A DNA stretch of 37,041 nt from Lentisalinibacter sp035655155 (GCA_035655155.1 DASRVH010000080.1:1-37041); one strand, 5' to 3'; shown: positions 1 to 7,806, numbered from the stretch's first letter. Notes: generated by a model from the sequence alone, not told the origin. Program-made: numbers and translations.

Positions 1-1
1 C

Positions 2-850
2 CGGCAGTCGTATTCCATGTCGGCGGTGGACGACTACGGTCCGGTCATCGACACCATCTACCGCTTCGCCGAGGACGCGGGTCTCGCGATCGACACGGTG
101 ATCCAGGAGGACGGCGCCGGCCAGGTCGAGATAAATCTCACCCACGGCGAGCCGCTGCTGCTGGCCGACCAGGTGTTCTACTTCAAGCGCATCATCCGGG
201 AGGCCGCCCTCAATCACGACATGTTCGCCACGTTCATGGCCAAGCCCATGCGCGACGAGCCGGGCTCCGCGATGCACGTGCACCAGAGCGTCCTGGACGC
301 GGACGGCAACAACCTGTTCAGCCGCACCGATGGCAGCGAGAGCGACGTGTTCCGGCACTTCATCGGCGGCAGCCAGCACTACCTGCCACAGGCGATGCCG
401 GTGCTGGCCCCGTACGTGAACAGCTACCGCCGCTTCCACGACGAGGAATCCAGCGCCCCGACCAATTTCGCCTGGGGCTACGACAACCGGGCGACAGGCC
501 TGCGAGTGCCGAACTCGAGTCCGGAGAATCGCCGAATGGAGAATCGCGTGGTCGGCGTCGACGCGAACCCGTACCTGGCGATCGCCGTCGGTCTCGCCTG
601 CGGCTACCTGGGCATGCTGCACGCCACCGAACCCGGCCCGCCCGAGCCGGGCGAGCCCGACGAGGACGCCTGGCCGATCCCCACCACCCTCGACGAGGCG
701 CTGACCCGTTTCGAGGCCGCCACCGAGATGCATGAGGTGCTGGGCGAGCAGTTCTGCATGGTGTTCGACGCCGTCAAGCGCGCCGAGATGCGGCAGTTCC
801 ACCGCGAGATCAGCCCGTGGGAGCGCGAGCACCTGCTGCTGAACGTGTGA
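2..850 (+). CDS. glutamine synthetase family protein, 3' part (5' end outside window)
   Basis: This is the C-terminal 282 residues of a glutamine-synthetase-type ligase. The frame is already open at base 2 and runs into the window edge, so the beta-grasp N-terminal domain is missing. Visible GS hallmarks are the active-site stretch QVEINLTHGEP, the ATP-site block KPMRDEPGSAMHVHQS and, further on, NRATGLRVPNSS with the arginines that bind glutamate and phosphate, then ENRVVGVDANPYLAIA. The sequence style resembles the gamma-glutamylpolyamine synthetases (PuuA/GlnA3 type) more than the nitrogen-assimilating GlnA, but substrate cannot be fixed from this half. These enzymes are cytoplasmic and ATP-dependent. 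The last 41 nt overlap the tail of the convergent regulator gene at 810. Confidence 0.85.
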   Translation, partial: RQSYSMSAVDDYGPVIDTIYRFAEDAGLAIDTVIQEDGAGQVEINLTHGEPLLLADQVFYFKRIIREAALNHDMFATFMAKPMRDEPGSAMHVHQSVLDADGNNLFSRTDGSESDVFRHFIGGSQHYLPQAMPVLAPYVNSYRRFHDEESSAPTNFAWGYDNRATGLRVPNSSPENRRMENRVVGVDANPYLAIAVGLACGYLGMLHATEPGPPEPGEPDEDAWPIPTTLDEALTRFEAATEMHEVLGEQFCMVFDAVKRAEMRQFHREISPWEREHLLLNV

Positions 851-3041
851 GCGCAGCGACGAAGTCGACGAAGCGCGGGTCATCCCGGATCGAATCGTAG
901 TAGGGCAGGTACGGCTCGATAAAGGGAATCGCCTGGCTCGGCTCCGCGAGTCCGGAACGCAGACACTCCACCGCGGCGGCAGCAGCGGCGGCAATGCCCA
1001 GGGCCCGGCAGGCGTGATGTCTCAGGGTGAGCCGCTCCGCCAGGTCCGCGGTAGCCTCGCGAAACCAGGTCCGGACCAGGCGCTGCGTCTCGGTCCGGTC
1101 TCCCTCGGCCGCCGTTACATAGGCCATGGCCAGGTAGCCGTTGACTGCGAAGTCCGGGACCGCCCGCTCCGCTGCCACCTGCCGTCGCGCCTCGGCCAGG
1201 ACCGAGCCTCTCGGTTCCGGTCCATTCAGGACCCGCTCTGTGATGGCGCGAGCCAGCCCGACATCGGGAACGTCGAGCGGCGACCAGACCTCCTCCGGAA
1301 AGTCGGCCTGCTGAACGGCGCGGAGCAGGGCAGTCGCGCCAGCGTAATCCCGGGCGGCGATATGCGCCTCCCACAGCTCGAAAGGGGCGGCCTCCGCGCC
1401 GTACTCCCGTTGCAGCGCCACGAGATCGTCGAGCAGCCGGCCGGGCTCCCCGTGCTCACGCACGCGCAGGGTGCTGCGCAAGGCGGACAGCCTGAAGCTC
1501 TCGAACGGCGCGCTCTCGAGTTCGTCCAGCGCCTCGTCGTATCGGTGAGCAGCCATCAGGTTGATCACCAGCCTGCGGGTCCAGTAAGGACTCCTCGGGT
1601 CCAGGGTACGCGCCTCGCGGAGCGACTCGATCACGCCGTCGATATCGCCCTGGCGGCGCTGTATCCACGACTGCAGCTCCAGCACCTGGGGGTCGCTCGG
1701 CCTCAGGTTCTGCGCCTGCGTGATCAGGTCGAAGGCGCGATCGTGGTCCTTCAGAATGTAATAGGTGTAGTAGCTCTGCGCGATCAGGTACTCGGAGGAC
1801 TCCGGCGCCACCATCCGGATGCGCTCCAGCTGGCTCTCCAGGCGCCGGATCGATGCCGGATCCCGATGCTGGATATTGCTGTAGCTCAGCGAGCCGGCCA
1901 GCTCCGCCCAGGCCCGGACGAACTCCGGGTCCAGCGCCACGGCGCGCTCCAGCGCCGCCACATAGGCGGGTGCCGCGATGGTCTCGGTGTCCCGCAACTC
2001 CATCGCCTCGTGGTAGGCGCGGTACGCGGCCATGTTGTCGGTCGGGAGCACATCGAGCTGGGTGGCATCCTGCCGGGTCAGGGTGGATTGCAGGGCAGAG
2101 GCGATCGATCGTGCGATCTCTGCCTGGATGTCGAAGATATTCGCCGGGGTCAGTTCCCGGTCGTACTGCTGAGCCCACAGGTGCACGTCGGTGCGCGCAT
2201 CGATCAACTGGACGTTGATGCGGAGCTGGTCGCCGATGCGCTGCACGCCGCCCTCCAGTATGGCGTCGGCACCCAGCTCACGGCCGATCTCGCGGATATT
2301 GCGCTGACTGTCCCGGTATTCCGACACCGAGGTGCGGGAGATCACCCGCATCGACTGCAGCTGCGCCAGCTGGGTCAGCAGGTCATCGTGCACCCCGCGG
2401 GCGAAGAAATCGCTTTCGCCGGCCAGTCCCGCAGAGATAAACGGCAGCACCGCCACCATCGGAGCGCCGGTAGTCTCCGACCCGCCGGCGGACTGCAGCC
2501 CGTCGCCGAGCAGGCGGAATACGCCGAATGCGACGGCCGCCGCCACGACGATCAGAGCGACGGGCATCCAGCGCCTGCCGCTTTGCGGCCGATGGGCGGC
2601 CGTCGCGGGACCAGGCGCCGCGTCGGCCGCGCCGTCGTCTGCCGCTGCGCCTGCGGACCGGTCCGACGGTCGGTTCGACGGTCGGTTCGACAATTGATTC
2701 GACAATCGCTCCGGGGGCGGCGGGAAGTGGCTGATGAAGCCCCGCCGCACCACTGTCTCGATGTAGGCATTCCGGTCATCCGGCGACAACTGGTTGCGCA
2801 GGATCGAGATGCAGCGGTTGACGGCGTGGTCGGAGACGACCCGATTGTCCCACACCGCAGCCATCAGCTCGTCCCGGCTGATCAGCGTGTCCTGCCGGGT
2901 CAGGAAGTAATCCAGCAGCCTGGCCACCTGCGGCTCCAGCCGGGTGGTCGTCGCGCCGTCGAAAAGATCGCCCGTGCCGGGGTCGAACCGCCAGCGACCG
3001 AATTCATGGGGCATCGGACCGACGCTGGCGGAGCCGTTCAC
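810..3041 (-). CDS. CadC-like winged-helix regulator with TM segment, TolB-like domain and TPRs
   Basis: This is a 743-residue membrane-bound transcription regulator. Residues 12-105 form an OmpR/CadC-type winged helix (GRWRFDPGTGDLF, then SRDELMAAVW and VVSDHAVNRCISILRNQL). Residues 108-155 are a Pro/Ser/Arg/Ala linker containing a tetrapeptide repeat. One TM helix lies at about 158-178. Residues 195-310 are a FlgO/TolB-N-like domain (MVAVLPF, then GVHDDLLTQLAQL and DAILEGGVQR), followed by TPR-like helices. The wing should be cytoplasmic and the sensor periplasmic. The start is GTG at 3041, with GGAG six bases upstream; an internal ATG at 3014 (residue 10) is a weaker alternative. It converges on the GS-family gene with a 41-nt overlap. 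The regulated genes and signal are unknown; the divergent genes at 3333-4514 are the natural first guess. Confidence 0.88.
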   Translation of the reverse strand: MNGSASVGPMPHEFGRWRFDPGTGDLFDGATTTRLEPQVARLLDYFLTRQDTLISRDELMAAVWDNRVVSDHAVNRCISILRNQLSPDDRNAYIETVVRRGFISHFPPPPERLSNQLSNRPSNRPSDRSAGAAADDGAADAAPGPATAAHRPQSGRRWMPVALIVVAAAVAFGVFRLLGDGLQSAGGSETTGAPMVAVLPFISAGLAGESDFFARGVHDDLLTQLAQLQSMRVISRTSVSEYRDSQRNIREIGRELGADAILEGGVQRIGDQLRINVQLIDARTDVHLWAQQYDRELTPANIFDIQAEIARSIASALQSTLTRQDATQLDVLPTDNMAAYRAYHEAMELRDTETIAAPAYVAALERAVALDPEFVRAWAELAGSLSYSNIQHRDPASIRRLESQLERIRMVAPESSEYLIAQSYYTYYILKDHDRAFDLITQAQNLRPSDPQVLELQSWIQRRQGDIDGVIESLREARTLDPRSPYWTRRLVINLMAAHRYDEALDELESAPFESFRLSALRSTLRVREHGEPGRLLDDLVALQREYGAEAAPFELWEAHIAARDYAGATALLRAVQQADFPEEVWSPLDVPDVGLARAITERVLNGPEPRGSVLAEARRQVAAERAVPDFAVNGYLAMAYVTAAEGDRTETQRLVRTWFREATADLAERLTLRHHACRALGIAAAAAAAVECLRSGLAEPSQAIPFIEPYLPYYDSIRDDPRFVDFVAALTRSAAGARAPTG
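2660..2711. repeat. 12-bp tandem repeat inside the regulator linker
   Basis: About four imperfect 12-bp units built on GGTCGGTTCGAC lie head to tail. Two units are exact and the flanking ones diverge (AATTGATTCGAC). They preserve the reading frame and encode an SNxx-type tetrapeptide repeat at about residues 113-129 of the regulator, between the DNA-binding domain and the TM helix. Copy-number change by slippage would alter linker length without a frameshift. Confidence 0.85.
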
Positions 3042-3332
3042 CGGGCACTCCGCCGGAGAGTCGGGCCGGACGGGCGGGCGGGCAGCCGGAGACTGCCGCG
3101 TTCATCGCTTTTCCCCAGAAACATCCGAACCCCGGCCGTATCGATACAGATCAGCAATACATCGGCAGAAAATCAGCGTTCGATCAGGCGCCCGGGCCCA
3201 CTCCTCGCCACACTCTGATGCCATGCCGCCGGACAAGGGGGCAGGCCCAGGAACCCGATTGTAGAGCCAATCGCGGCTCGTGGGCGCAGCCAGTCGACAA
3301 ATTTGTCGATCCACAGGCCGTTCGGGGGAGAT
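3042..3332. other. divergent intergenic region, regulator / small ORF
   Basis: This 290-bp region lies between the start of the regulator on the minus strand and the small ORF on the plus strand. It must hold both promoters, but I cannot identify convincing -35/-10 pairs. It contains two perfect palindromes: the 10-mer GTATCGATAC at 3138-3147 and the 16-mer at 3294-3309. Short open frames crossing it on both strands have no ribosome-binding site and look like chance reading frames. Confidence 0.5.
3294..3309. promoter_or_regulatory. 16-bp perfect palindrome, candidate operator
   Basis: TCGACAAATTTGTCGA is its own reverse complement over 16 bp. It lies 23 bp before the ATG of the small ORF at 3333, in the part of the intergenic region where a promoter or 5' leader for the 3333-4514 genes would lie. 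Its AT-rich core inside GC-rich DNA is typical of a dimeric helix-turn-helix site. No cognate regulator is proven. Confidence 0.5.
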
Positions 3333-3494
3333 ATGAAAACGACGAGCCTGAGTGCCGCGGAATCAGTCAGCCGCACGAGCGAGAAGATCGACAGCCGGCA
3401 GGTCTCACCGGCGGTCCGGATGTATGACGTCCTCTCCCCAGAGCGTCAGACGCCGGGCCGCCGGGTCTTGCTGCCGGACAACCATCCCGATTAA
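3333..3494 (+). CDS. small hypothetical protein, 53 aa
   Basis: This is a 53-residue ORF starting MKTTSLSAAESVSRTSEK. The ATG is preceded by a strong GGGGGAG ribosome-binding site two bases upstream of the AT leading into it, and the ORF ends 18 bp before the next gene, which has its own GGAGGAG site. The product is polar (many Ser, Arg and Pro) with no signal peptide, TM segment or Cys pattern. I do not recognise the family. It may be a real small protein co-transcribed with the propeller gene or a translated leader. An in-frame ATG 30 bp upstream falls inside the palindrome region and has no RBS, so I prefer the start given. Confidence 0.45.
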   Translation: MKTTSLSAAESVSRTSEKIDSRQVSPAVRMYDVLSPERQTPGRRVLLPDNHPD

Positions 3495-3512
3495 AGGATC
3501 CTGGAGGAGAAT

Positions 3513-4514
3513 ATGAACAAGAAAATCCTGATTGCCACGCTACTGCTGACCGCCTGGTCGCTGCCCGCGCAGACCGTTCAGGCCGGGGAGACGCCGTCCG
3601 CCAGGCCCTTCGCCAAGACCGTTCCCGCCCTGACCGGCGCGCCGCCGGAAGGATTTACCATCGGCCGGGGATCGATTGCCTACAACGGCTCCGTCGACGG
3701 CTCCATCTACAAGGTGGACCTGCGCAGCGGCGAGGGGGAAGTCCTGGTCCCGGCCGAACCCGGTTTCGACATATTCACGCAATGCTACAAGCTCGGCATG
3801 CGCGTCGATCGCCGCAGCAATTACCTGTTTGTCGCGGGGTGCCTCGGAGGCAATGCCTACGTCTTCGACGCGGAGACCGGTGACGAGATCATGAACTACG
3901 AGCTCGCACCGGCGTTCTCGACGGTCATCAACGACCTGGCAATCACGAGGGAAGCCGTTTACTTCACCGATTTCACGCAACCGTTCCTGTACCGGCTGCC
4001 GCTGGCCGGGAACGGCCGGCTGCCTCCCGAGTCCGCCGTCATGGCGTTGCCCCTGAGTGGCGATTTCGTGGCCGACGACCCGACCTGTTGCGCCGGCAAC
4101 GGCATCGTCGCCACCCCGGACGGGGAGACGCTGATCGTCGGCAACTCGAACAACGCACAGATCTATAAGGTGGACCCGGCCACCGGCCACGCGGACAGAA
4201 TCGACGTGAATCCGCCGCTGGTCGGCTTCATCGACGGCATCGTGCTGCGCCAGGGCAAGCTGTACGTCCTGACTCCCTCCGGCGACGGCTCCGGCGGCGA
4301 CTGGGTACAGGTCGTGGCACTCGACAAGGACATGCTCACGGGCACTGTCGTGCAGGTCATCACCGATCCCGACATGGATGGTGTGGCGAGCGGCGCGTTC
4401 TTCGGCAATTCCCTGTACGTGAACAATGCCCGCTACACGACGTTCCCGGAGGCCGATACCGAGTACTGGCTCACGCGGCTGGATGTCGGCAGCGGAGGCA
4501 GCCGGAAAGAGTAA
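3513..4514 (+). CDS. exported SMP-30/YVTN-like beta-propeller protein
   Basis: This 333-residue protein starts with a clear Sec signal peptide (MNKKILIATLLLTAWSLP, cleavage probably after VQA near residue 24). The remainder consists of repeated short beta blades. Examples are GSIAYNGSVDGSIYKVDL, NYLFVAGCLGGNAYVFD, GNGIVATPDGETLIVGN and NAQIYKVDPATGHADRI, a pattern seen in SMP-30/gluconolactonase-like and YVTN propellers. It should fold into a propeller in the periplasm or outside the cell. Catalytic residues of gluconolactonase cannot be assigned safely, so no reaction is claimed. Two Cys at DDPTCCAG are adjacent, which is unusual. A GGAGGAG site sits just before the ATG. It probably shares a transcript with the 53-residue ORF upstream. 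Confidence 0.8.
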   Translation: MNKKILIATLLLTAWSLPAQTVQAGETPSARPFAKTVPALTGAPPEGFTIGRGSIAYNGSVDGSIYKVDLRSGEGEVLVPAEPGFDIFTQCYKLGMRVDRRSNYLFVAGCLGGNAYVFDAETGDEIMNYELAPAFSTVINDLAITREAVYFTDFTQPFLYRLPLAGNGRLPPESAVMALPLSGDFVADDPTCCAGNGIVATPDGETLIVGNSNNAQIYKVDPATGHADRIDVNPPLVGFIDGIVLRQGKLYVLTPSGDGSGGDWVQVVALDKDMLTGTVVQVITDPDMDGVASGAFFGNSLYVNNARYTTFPEADTEYWLTRLDVGSGGSRKE

Positions 4515-4665
4515 ATCAACCGGGCCCGCCCGAGGCCGCCCTGTGATGGATCTCACGGAATCCGCCCCGCCCCTCGCGGTCTAATATCTGCGGAGGCCGG
4601 CAAGCCCGATTCTCCCAAGACGGCGCCGGCCCCCGCAGGCACCAGGATGGTGCAGGAGGTATGGC

Positions 4666-4773
4666 ATGGACTACGTCGACGTCTATTTCACGTTCAATGC
4701 GGTCTCACTCGCGGTTCTCTGTGCGGCTGTGGCCGTAGCCTGTTATCTGGCCCATCGCCACCATCATCACTGA
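4666..4773 (+). CDS. 35-aa single-TM miniprotein with His-rich C-terminus
   Basis: This is a very short gene with an excellent Shine-Dalgarno AGGAGGT at 4654-4660 and six bases between AGGAGG and the ATG at 4666. The product begins MDYVDVYFTFNAVSL. Residues 12-29 are a hydrophobic helix rich in Ala, Val, Leu and Cys, and the chain ends AHRHHHH then stop. This predicts one membrane helix with a metal-binding or charged tail. A -10-like TAATAT lies at 4582-4587. The ATG at 4661 is in another frame and too close to the SD. It stands alone between the propeller gene and the convergent amidohydrolase. I know no named family; the SD, helix and clean stop are the evidence that it is real. Confidence 0.6.
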   Translation: MDYVDVYFTFNAVSLAVLCAAVAVACYLAHRHHHH

Positions 4774-4801
4774 GGCCGCACAGGCCGCCTCGATTCCGCC
4801 G

Positions 4802-6523
4802 TCAGTCGGCAGCCGCGTAGCCCGGTCCCTTCACGAAACGGCCGGGCGTGGCGCCGGTATGTTCGCCTTCCAGCAGGACAGGCACGCCGTTGACGATCAC
4901 GTGCTCGACGCCGGTGGAGTACTGGTGGGGCTCGGCGAACGTCGCGTGATCCTGGATGGCCTCAGGATCGAACACGACGACGTCGGCATAGTACTGCTCC
5001 TTCAGAGCGCCGCGCCCGGCAATCTTCAGATTCTCCGCCGGCAGGCTGGTCAGCCGCCGTACGGCCTCCTGCAGCGTGATCACCTGCTCTTCGCGCACGT
5101 ATTTGCCCAGTAATCTCGCGAACGTCCCGTAGGCGCGCGGATGCGTGTTCGACAGGAGGAACTTGCCCTCCGGCGCCAGGGATTCCGCATCGGAGCCGAA
5201 CGCCATCCAGGGCTTCGCGATCTTCTTCTTCACGTTCTCCTCGGACATGATGAAGTAGATCGTACCCACCCGACTGCCGTCCTCGAGCACCAGGTCCATC
5301 ATTGTCGTGACCGGCGCGGTGCCGCGCATCTCCGCCACCTCGGCCAGGGTCTTGCCGGTCAGCGACTTCAGCTCCGGGTTCTTGAAACCCACCAGCACCA
5401 GATTCTCCGGTCCGCCGGCGGCGAGATACAGGTTCTCCCAGTCGTCCGAGGGCGTGAGGATCTCCTTCTCCAGCCTGGCCCGCACTTCCGGCCTCCGCAG
5501 CCGCTCCGCCCAGGCTTCGTAGCCGCCTTCCTGCACCCAGGGCGGCATCGACGCGTTCAGGCCGGTGGCGCCCGCGGTGTAGGTGTACATGTCGGCGGTG
5601 ATATCCAGCCCCTCGGCGCGGGCCGCCTCGATGCGCTCGAAGACCGTCTCCAGCTTGTCGAAGTTGGCCGCGCCGGCGGCCTTCAGGTGATAGATCTCCG
5701 CGCCGATGTCGGCCTCACGGGCGATGGTGATCAGCTCGTCCACGGCCTCCACGAACTGGGCGCCCTCGCTGCGCATGTGGGAGATGTAGCGGCCGCCGTA
5801 CTCCGCCGCCACCTCCGCCAGCGCTATCAGCTCCGCCGTGTCCGCATAGAACGCCGGCGCATAAATCAGGGACGAGCCGACGCCGAGCGCACCCTCCTCC
5901 ATGGCCGTGCGGACGAGTCCGCGCATGCGCTCCAGCTCCTCCGGTGTCGGCGCCCGGTCCTCGTAGCCCAGCTCGTGGATGCGCACCGTCGTGGCGCCGA
6001 CGAACGAGGCCACGTTGGTGGAGATGCCCTTGTCCTCCAGATACTGCAGATACTCGCCCAGGGTGGACCACGTGATGTCGAAGGTGATGTCGCCCTGGCG
6101 CTCCAGCGCCTCGGCCTTCATGGCCTCATTGACGGGCCCCATGGTCCAGCCCTCACCCATGACCTCCAGCGTCACCCCCTGGCGGATGTCGCTCTGCGAG
6201 CGCCCGTCCTCGATCAGCGACTCGGTGGCCCAGCTCAGCATGTTGATGAAGCCGGGCGCGACGGCCAGACCGCTCGCATCGATGACCCGCTCGGCCGTGC
6301 CGAGATCCGTGCCGATGGCGGCGATGCGGTCGTCCGCGATGGCGACGTCGGCGACGTACGGCTCGCCGCCGAAGCCGTCGTACACCGTGCCGTTCTCGAT
6401 CAGCAGGTCGTAGCGGACCGCCTCCGGCTGCGCGGTCTGTCCTGACTGCCCGGGCGTCTGTTCGCCCGCACAGCCGGTGACCACGAGCGCGGCGAGAACG
6501 AGCAGAGAGTATCTTTTCAGCAT
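4802..6523 (-). CDS. lipoprotein amidohydrolase, N-acyl-D-amino-acid deacylase family, HxH motif lost
   Basis: This 573-residue protein has a lipoprotein signal (VVTGC, lipidated Cys18) and an amidohydrolase barrel of the D-aminoacylase family. The start at 6523 is chosen because AAAGG lies nine bases upstream and it places the signal peptide at the N-terminus; ATGs at 6532 and 6556 are possible. Family members carry HxH after GFID on strand 1 and a bridging Cys in GNCG. Here the stretch is GFINMLSWATES (91-102), without HxH, and the Cys position reads VMGEG. His249 (YISHMRSEG), His279 (IYHLKAAG) and Asp445 (FGSDAE) remain. It should face the periplasm. It may hydrolyse acyl-amino acids or peptides through an altered metal site; function is inferred only. 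Confidence 0.82.
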   Translation of the reverse strand: MLKRYSLLVLAALVVTGCAGEQTPGQSGQTAQPEAVRYDLLIENGTVYDGFGGEPYVADVAIADDRIAAIGTDLGTAERVIDASGLAVAPGFINMLSWATESLIEDGRSQSDIRQGVTLEVMGEGWTMGPVNEAMKAEALERQGDITFDITWSTLGEYLQYLEDKGISTNVASFVGATTVRIHELGYEDRAPTPEELERMRGLVRTAMEEGALGVGSSLIYAPAFYADTAELIALAEVAAEYGGRYISHMRSEGAQFVEAVDELITIAREADIGAEIYHLKAAGAANFDKLETVFERIEAARAEGLDITADMYTYTAGATGLNASMPPWVQEGGYEAWAERLRRPEVRARLEKEILTPSDDWENLYLAAGGPENLVLVGFKNPELKSLTGKTLAEVAEMRGTAPVTTMMDLVLEDGSRVGTIYFIMSEENVKKKIAKPWMAFGSDAESLAPEGKFLLSNTHPRAYGTFARLLGKYVREEQVITLQEAVRRLTSLPAENLKIAGRGALKEQYYADVVVFDPEAIQDHATFAEPHQYSTGVEHVIVNGVPVLLEGEHTGATPGRFVKGPGYAAAD

Positions 6524-6669
6524 GAGTTCCATCCTTTCCGTTAGCGCGACGGGCAACCCCGCATCGAGCCCCCTGGGGCGGCTTTGGATCCGCCGCCAAG
6601 GATACGTTATCCGGCTACCCGTATTCCTGCCGGATTCCTGGCGGCGACCTCCCCATCGGCGCGCGGTAA

Positions 6670-6681
6670 GGCTAGACTGGC
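6670..6681 (+). promoter_or_regulatory. candidate -10 region (GGCTAGACTGGC) of the crotonase gene
   Basis: The 12-mer GGCTAGACTGGC lies 24 bp upstream of the crotonase ATG and recurs exactly at 7795-7806, upstream of the acetamidase gene. A near copy sits upstream of the VOC gene on the other strand. TAGACT would be the -10 hexamer. No good -35 is seen at 17 bp here. Confidence 0.4.
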
Positions 6682-6705
6682 CGCCTGACCGACCGGGAGA
6701 GATTC

Positions 6706-7413
6706 ATGACCGCACTGCTCGAAGTCACCGAACACGAAACCCACTGCCTGCTGGCCATGGACGACGGCAAGGCCAACGCCCTGTCCTTCGACATGCTCGA
6801 CAGCCTGAACGCCGGCCTCGACCAGGCCGCCGCCGCCGGCAAGATCGTTATCGTCACCGGCCGCCCGGGCAAGTTCTGTGCGGGCTTCGACCTGTCGGTG
6901 ATGGGTCAGGGCGGCGAGGATGCCGCGAGACTCCTGCGCCAGGGCGCCGAGGTCGCCAACCGGCTGCTGACATTCGAGACACCGGTGGTTCTGGCCGTCA
7001 GCGGGCACGCGCTCGCCATGGGCGCGCTGCTGTGCCTGTCGGCCGACTACCGCATCGGCACGGCGGGCGATTACAAACTCGGCCTTAACGAGGTGGCCAT
7101 CGGCATGACGCTGCCCTGGTTCGGGGTAGAACTCGCCCGGGCGCGGCTGGCGCAGGTACACCTCGACCAGGCCGTCGGACTGGCGAGAATCTACGACCCC
7201 GCGGGCGCCGTGAAGGCCGGGTTCCTGGACGAGGCGGTGCCGGCGGGCGAGCTCGGGAGCCGGGCCGCCGACATGGCCGCTGCCTTCGCCACCCTCAACA
7301 TGGAGGCGCATCGCAATACCAAGCGGCGGGTACGGGAGCCGCTCTCGGAGCGCCTGGAACTGGCATTGCAGCGGGATTTCGCGGCCGGCGGCGTGCAGGT
7401 GGCCTCGTCCTGA
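6706..7413 (+). CDS. enoyl-CoA hydratase/isomerase (crotonase) family protein
   Basis: This 235-residue crotonase has the CoA-binding and oxyanion-hole motifs FCAGFDLSVMG (57-67) and GHALAMGALL (100-109). The Glu equivalent to the second catalytic acid of enoyl-CoA hydratase is present in LGLNEVAIGM (Glu129). The first (in GGGCELA of classical hydratases) is replaced by the GALLCLSAD stretch. With only one acid it is more likely an isomerase, hydrolase or other branch than a true hydratase. It is cytoplasmic and acts on acyl-CoA esters; the substrate is unknown. The protein is short for the family (usually about 255-265), lacking part of the C-terminal helical region. A GGGAGA site precedes the ATG. 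It reads divergently from the amidohydrolase gene. Confidence 0.87.
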   Translation: MTALLEVTEHETHCLLAMDDGKANALSFDMLDSLNAGLDQAAAAGKIVIVTGRPGKFCAGFDLSVMGQGGEDAARLLRQGAEVANRLLTFETPVVLAVSGHALAMGALLCLSADYRIGTAGDYKLGLNEVAIGMTLPWFGVELARARLAQVHLDQAVGLARIYDPAGAVKAGFLDEAVPAGELGSRAADMAAAFATLNMEAHRNTKRRVREPLSERLELALQRDFAAGGVQVASS

Positions 7414-7483
7414 GGCCGCAGCGCTGATACCGTGAAAGACAACGGATTCCGCGCACCGTCACCGCACTTCGAGAGTACCTCCA

Positions 7484-7720
7484 ATGAAAGACGACGATTA
7501 TCCGTTACCGGGCGGACGCGCCCGGCGACGCCAACTGGAAGACGAGCGCACCGCACTGCACGGCGAGATGGCTGCCCTCCGGTCGTCGTTGCCGAATGAC
7601 GAGCCGGACGCCGCGGTTGCGGAGACGCTGGCCGCACTGGAGCAACGGATCGAGTCGATCGAGGGGGAACTCGAGCGCATCACGCTCGCAGCGGAAATCG
7701 AACGCCAGAAAGACGCATGA
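7484..7720 (+). CDS. small coiled-coil hypothetical protein, 78 aa
   Basis: This 78-residue, strongly charged protein begins MKDDDYPLPGGRARRRQLED. Two helical heptad stretches (about 15-35 and 45-76, the latter with LAALEQRIESIEGELERI) predict a short antiparallel or dimeric coiled coil. It has no Cys, signal or TM segment. The ribosome-binding site is only a weak GAGAG. It lies 70 bp after the crotonase gene in the same direction and may be co-transcribed. I do not recognise a family; the good codon periodicity and regular heptads support a real gene. Confidence 0.55.
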   Translation: MKDDDYPLPGGRARRRQLEDERTALHGEMAALRSSLPNDEPDAAVAETLAALEQRIESIEGELERITLAAEIERQKDA

Positions 7721-7766
7721 ATCCGGCATTCCGCCGCGGTAGCGTGTCGCGTTACGAGTCCAGCTG

Positions 7767-7806
7767 TTGAAATTGCCTGGTTCTCCCGCCTATCGGCTAG
7801 ACTGGC
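7767..7806 (+). promoter_or_regulatory. candidate promoter of the acetamidase gene
   Basis: TTGAAA at 7767-7772 is followed after 18 bp by TATCGG at 7791. An alternative pairing is TTGCCT at 7773 with TAGACT at 7798 (19 bp). The TAGACT lies inside the 12-mer GGCTAGACTGGC shared with 6670. Either would start transcription 60 bp or so before the ATG at 7867. Confidence 0.4.

Noticed and set aside
1014..3218. 734-codon open frame opposite the regulator
   Set aside because: Antisense to a gene with clear domains; composition is Arg/His/Leu/Gly-rich low complexity, as usual for the reverse of GC-rich codons.
5141..6445. 434-codon open frame opposite the amidohydrolase
   Set aside because: Mirror of a real gene; no motif, RBS or signal.
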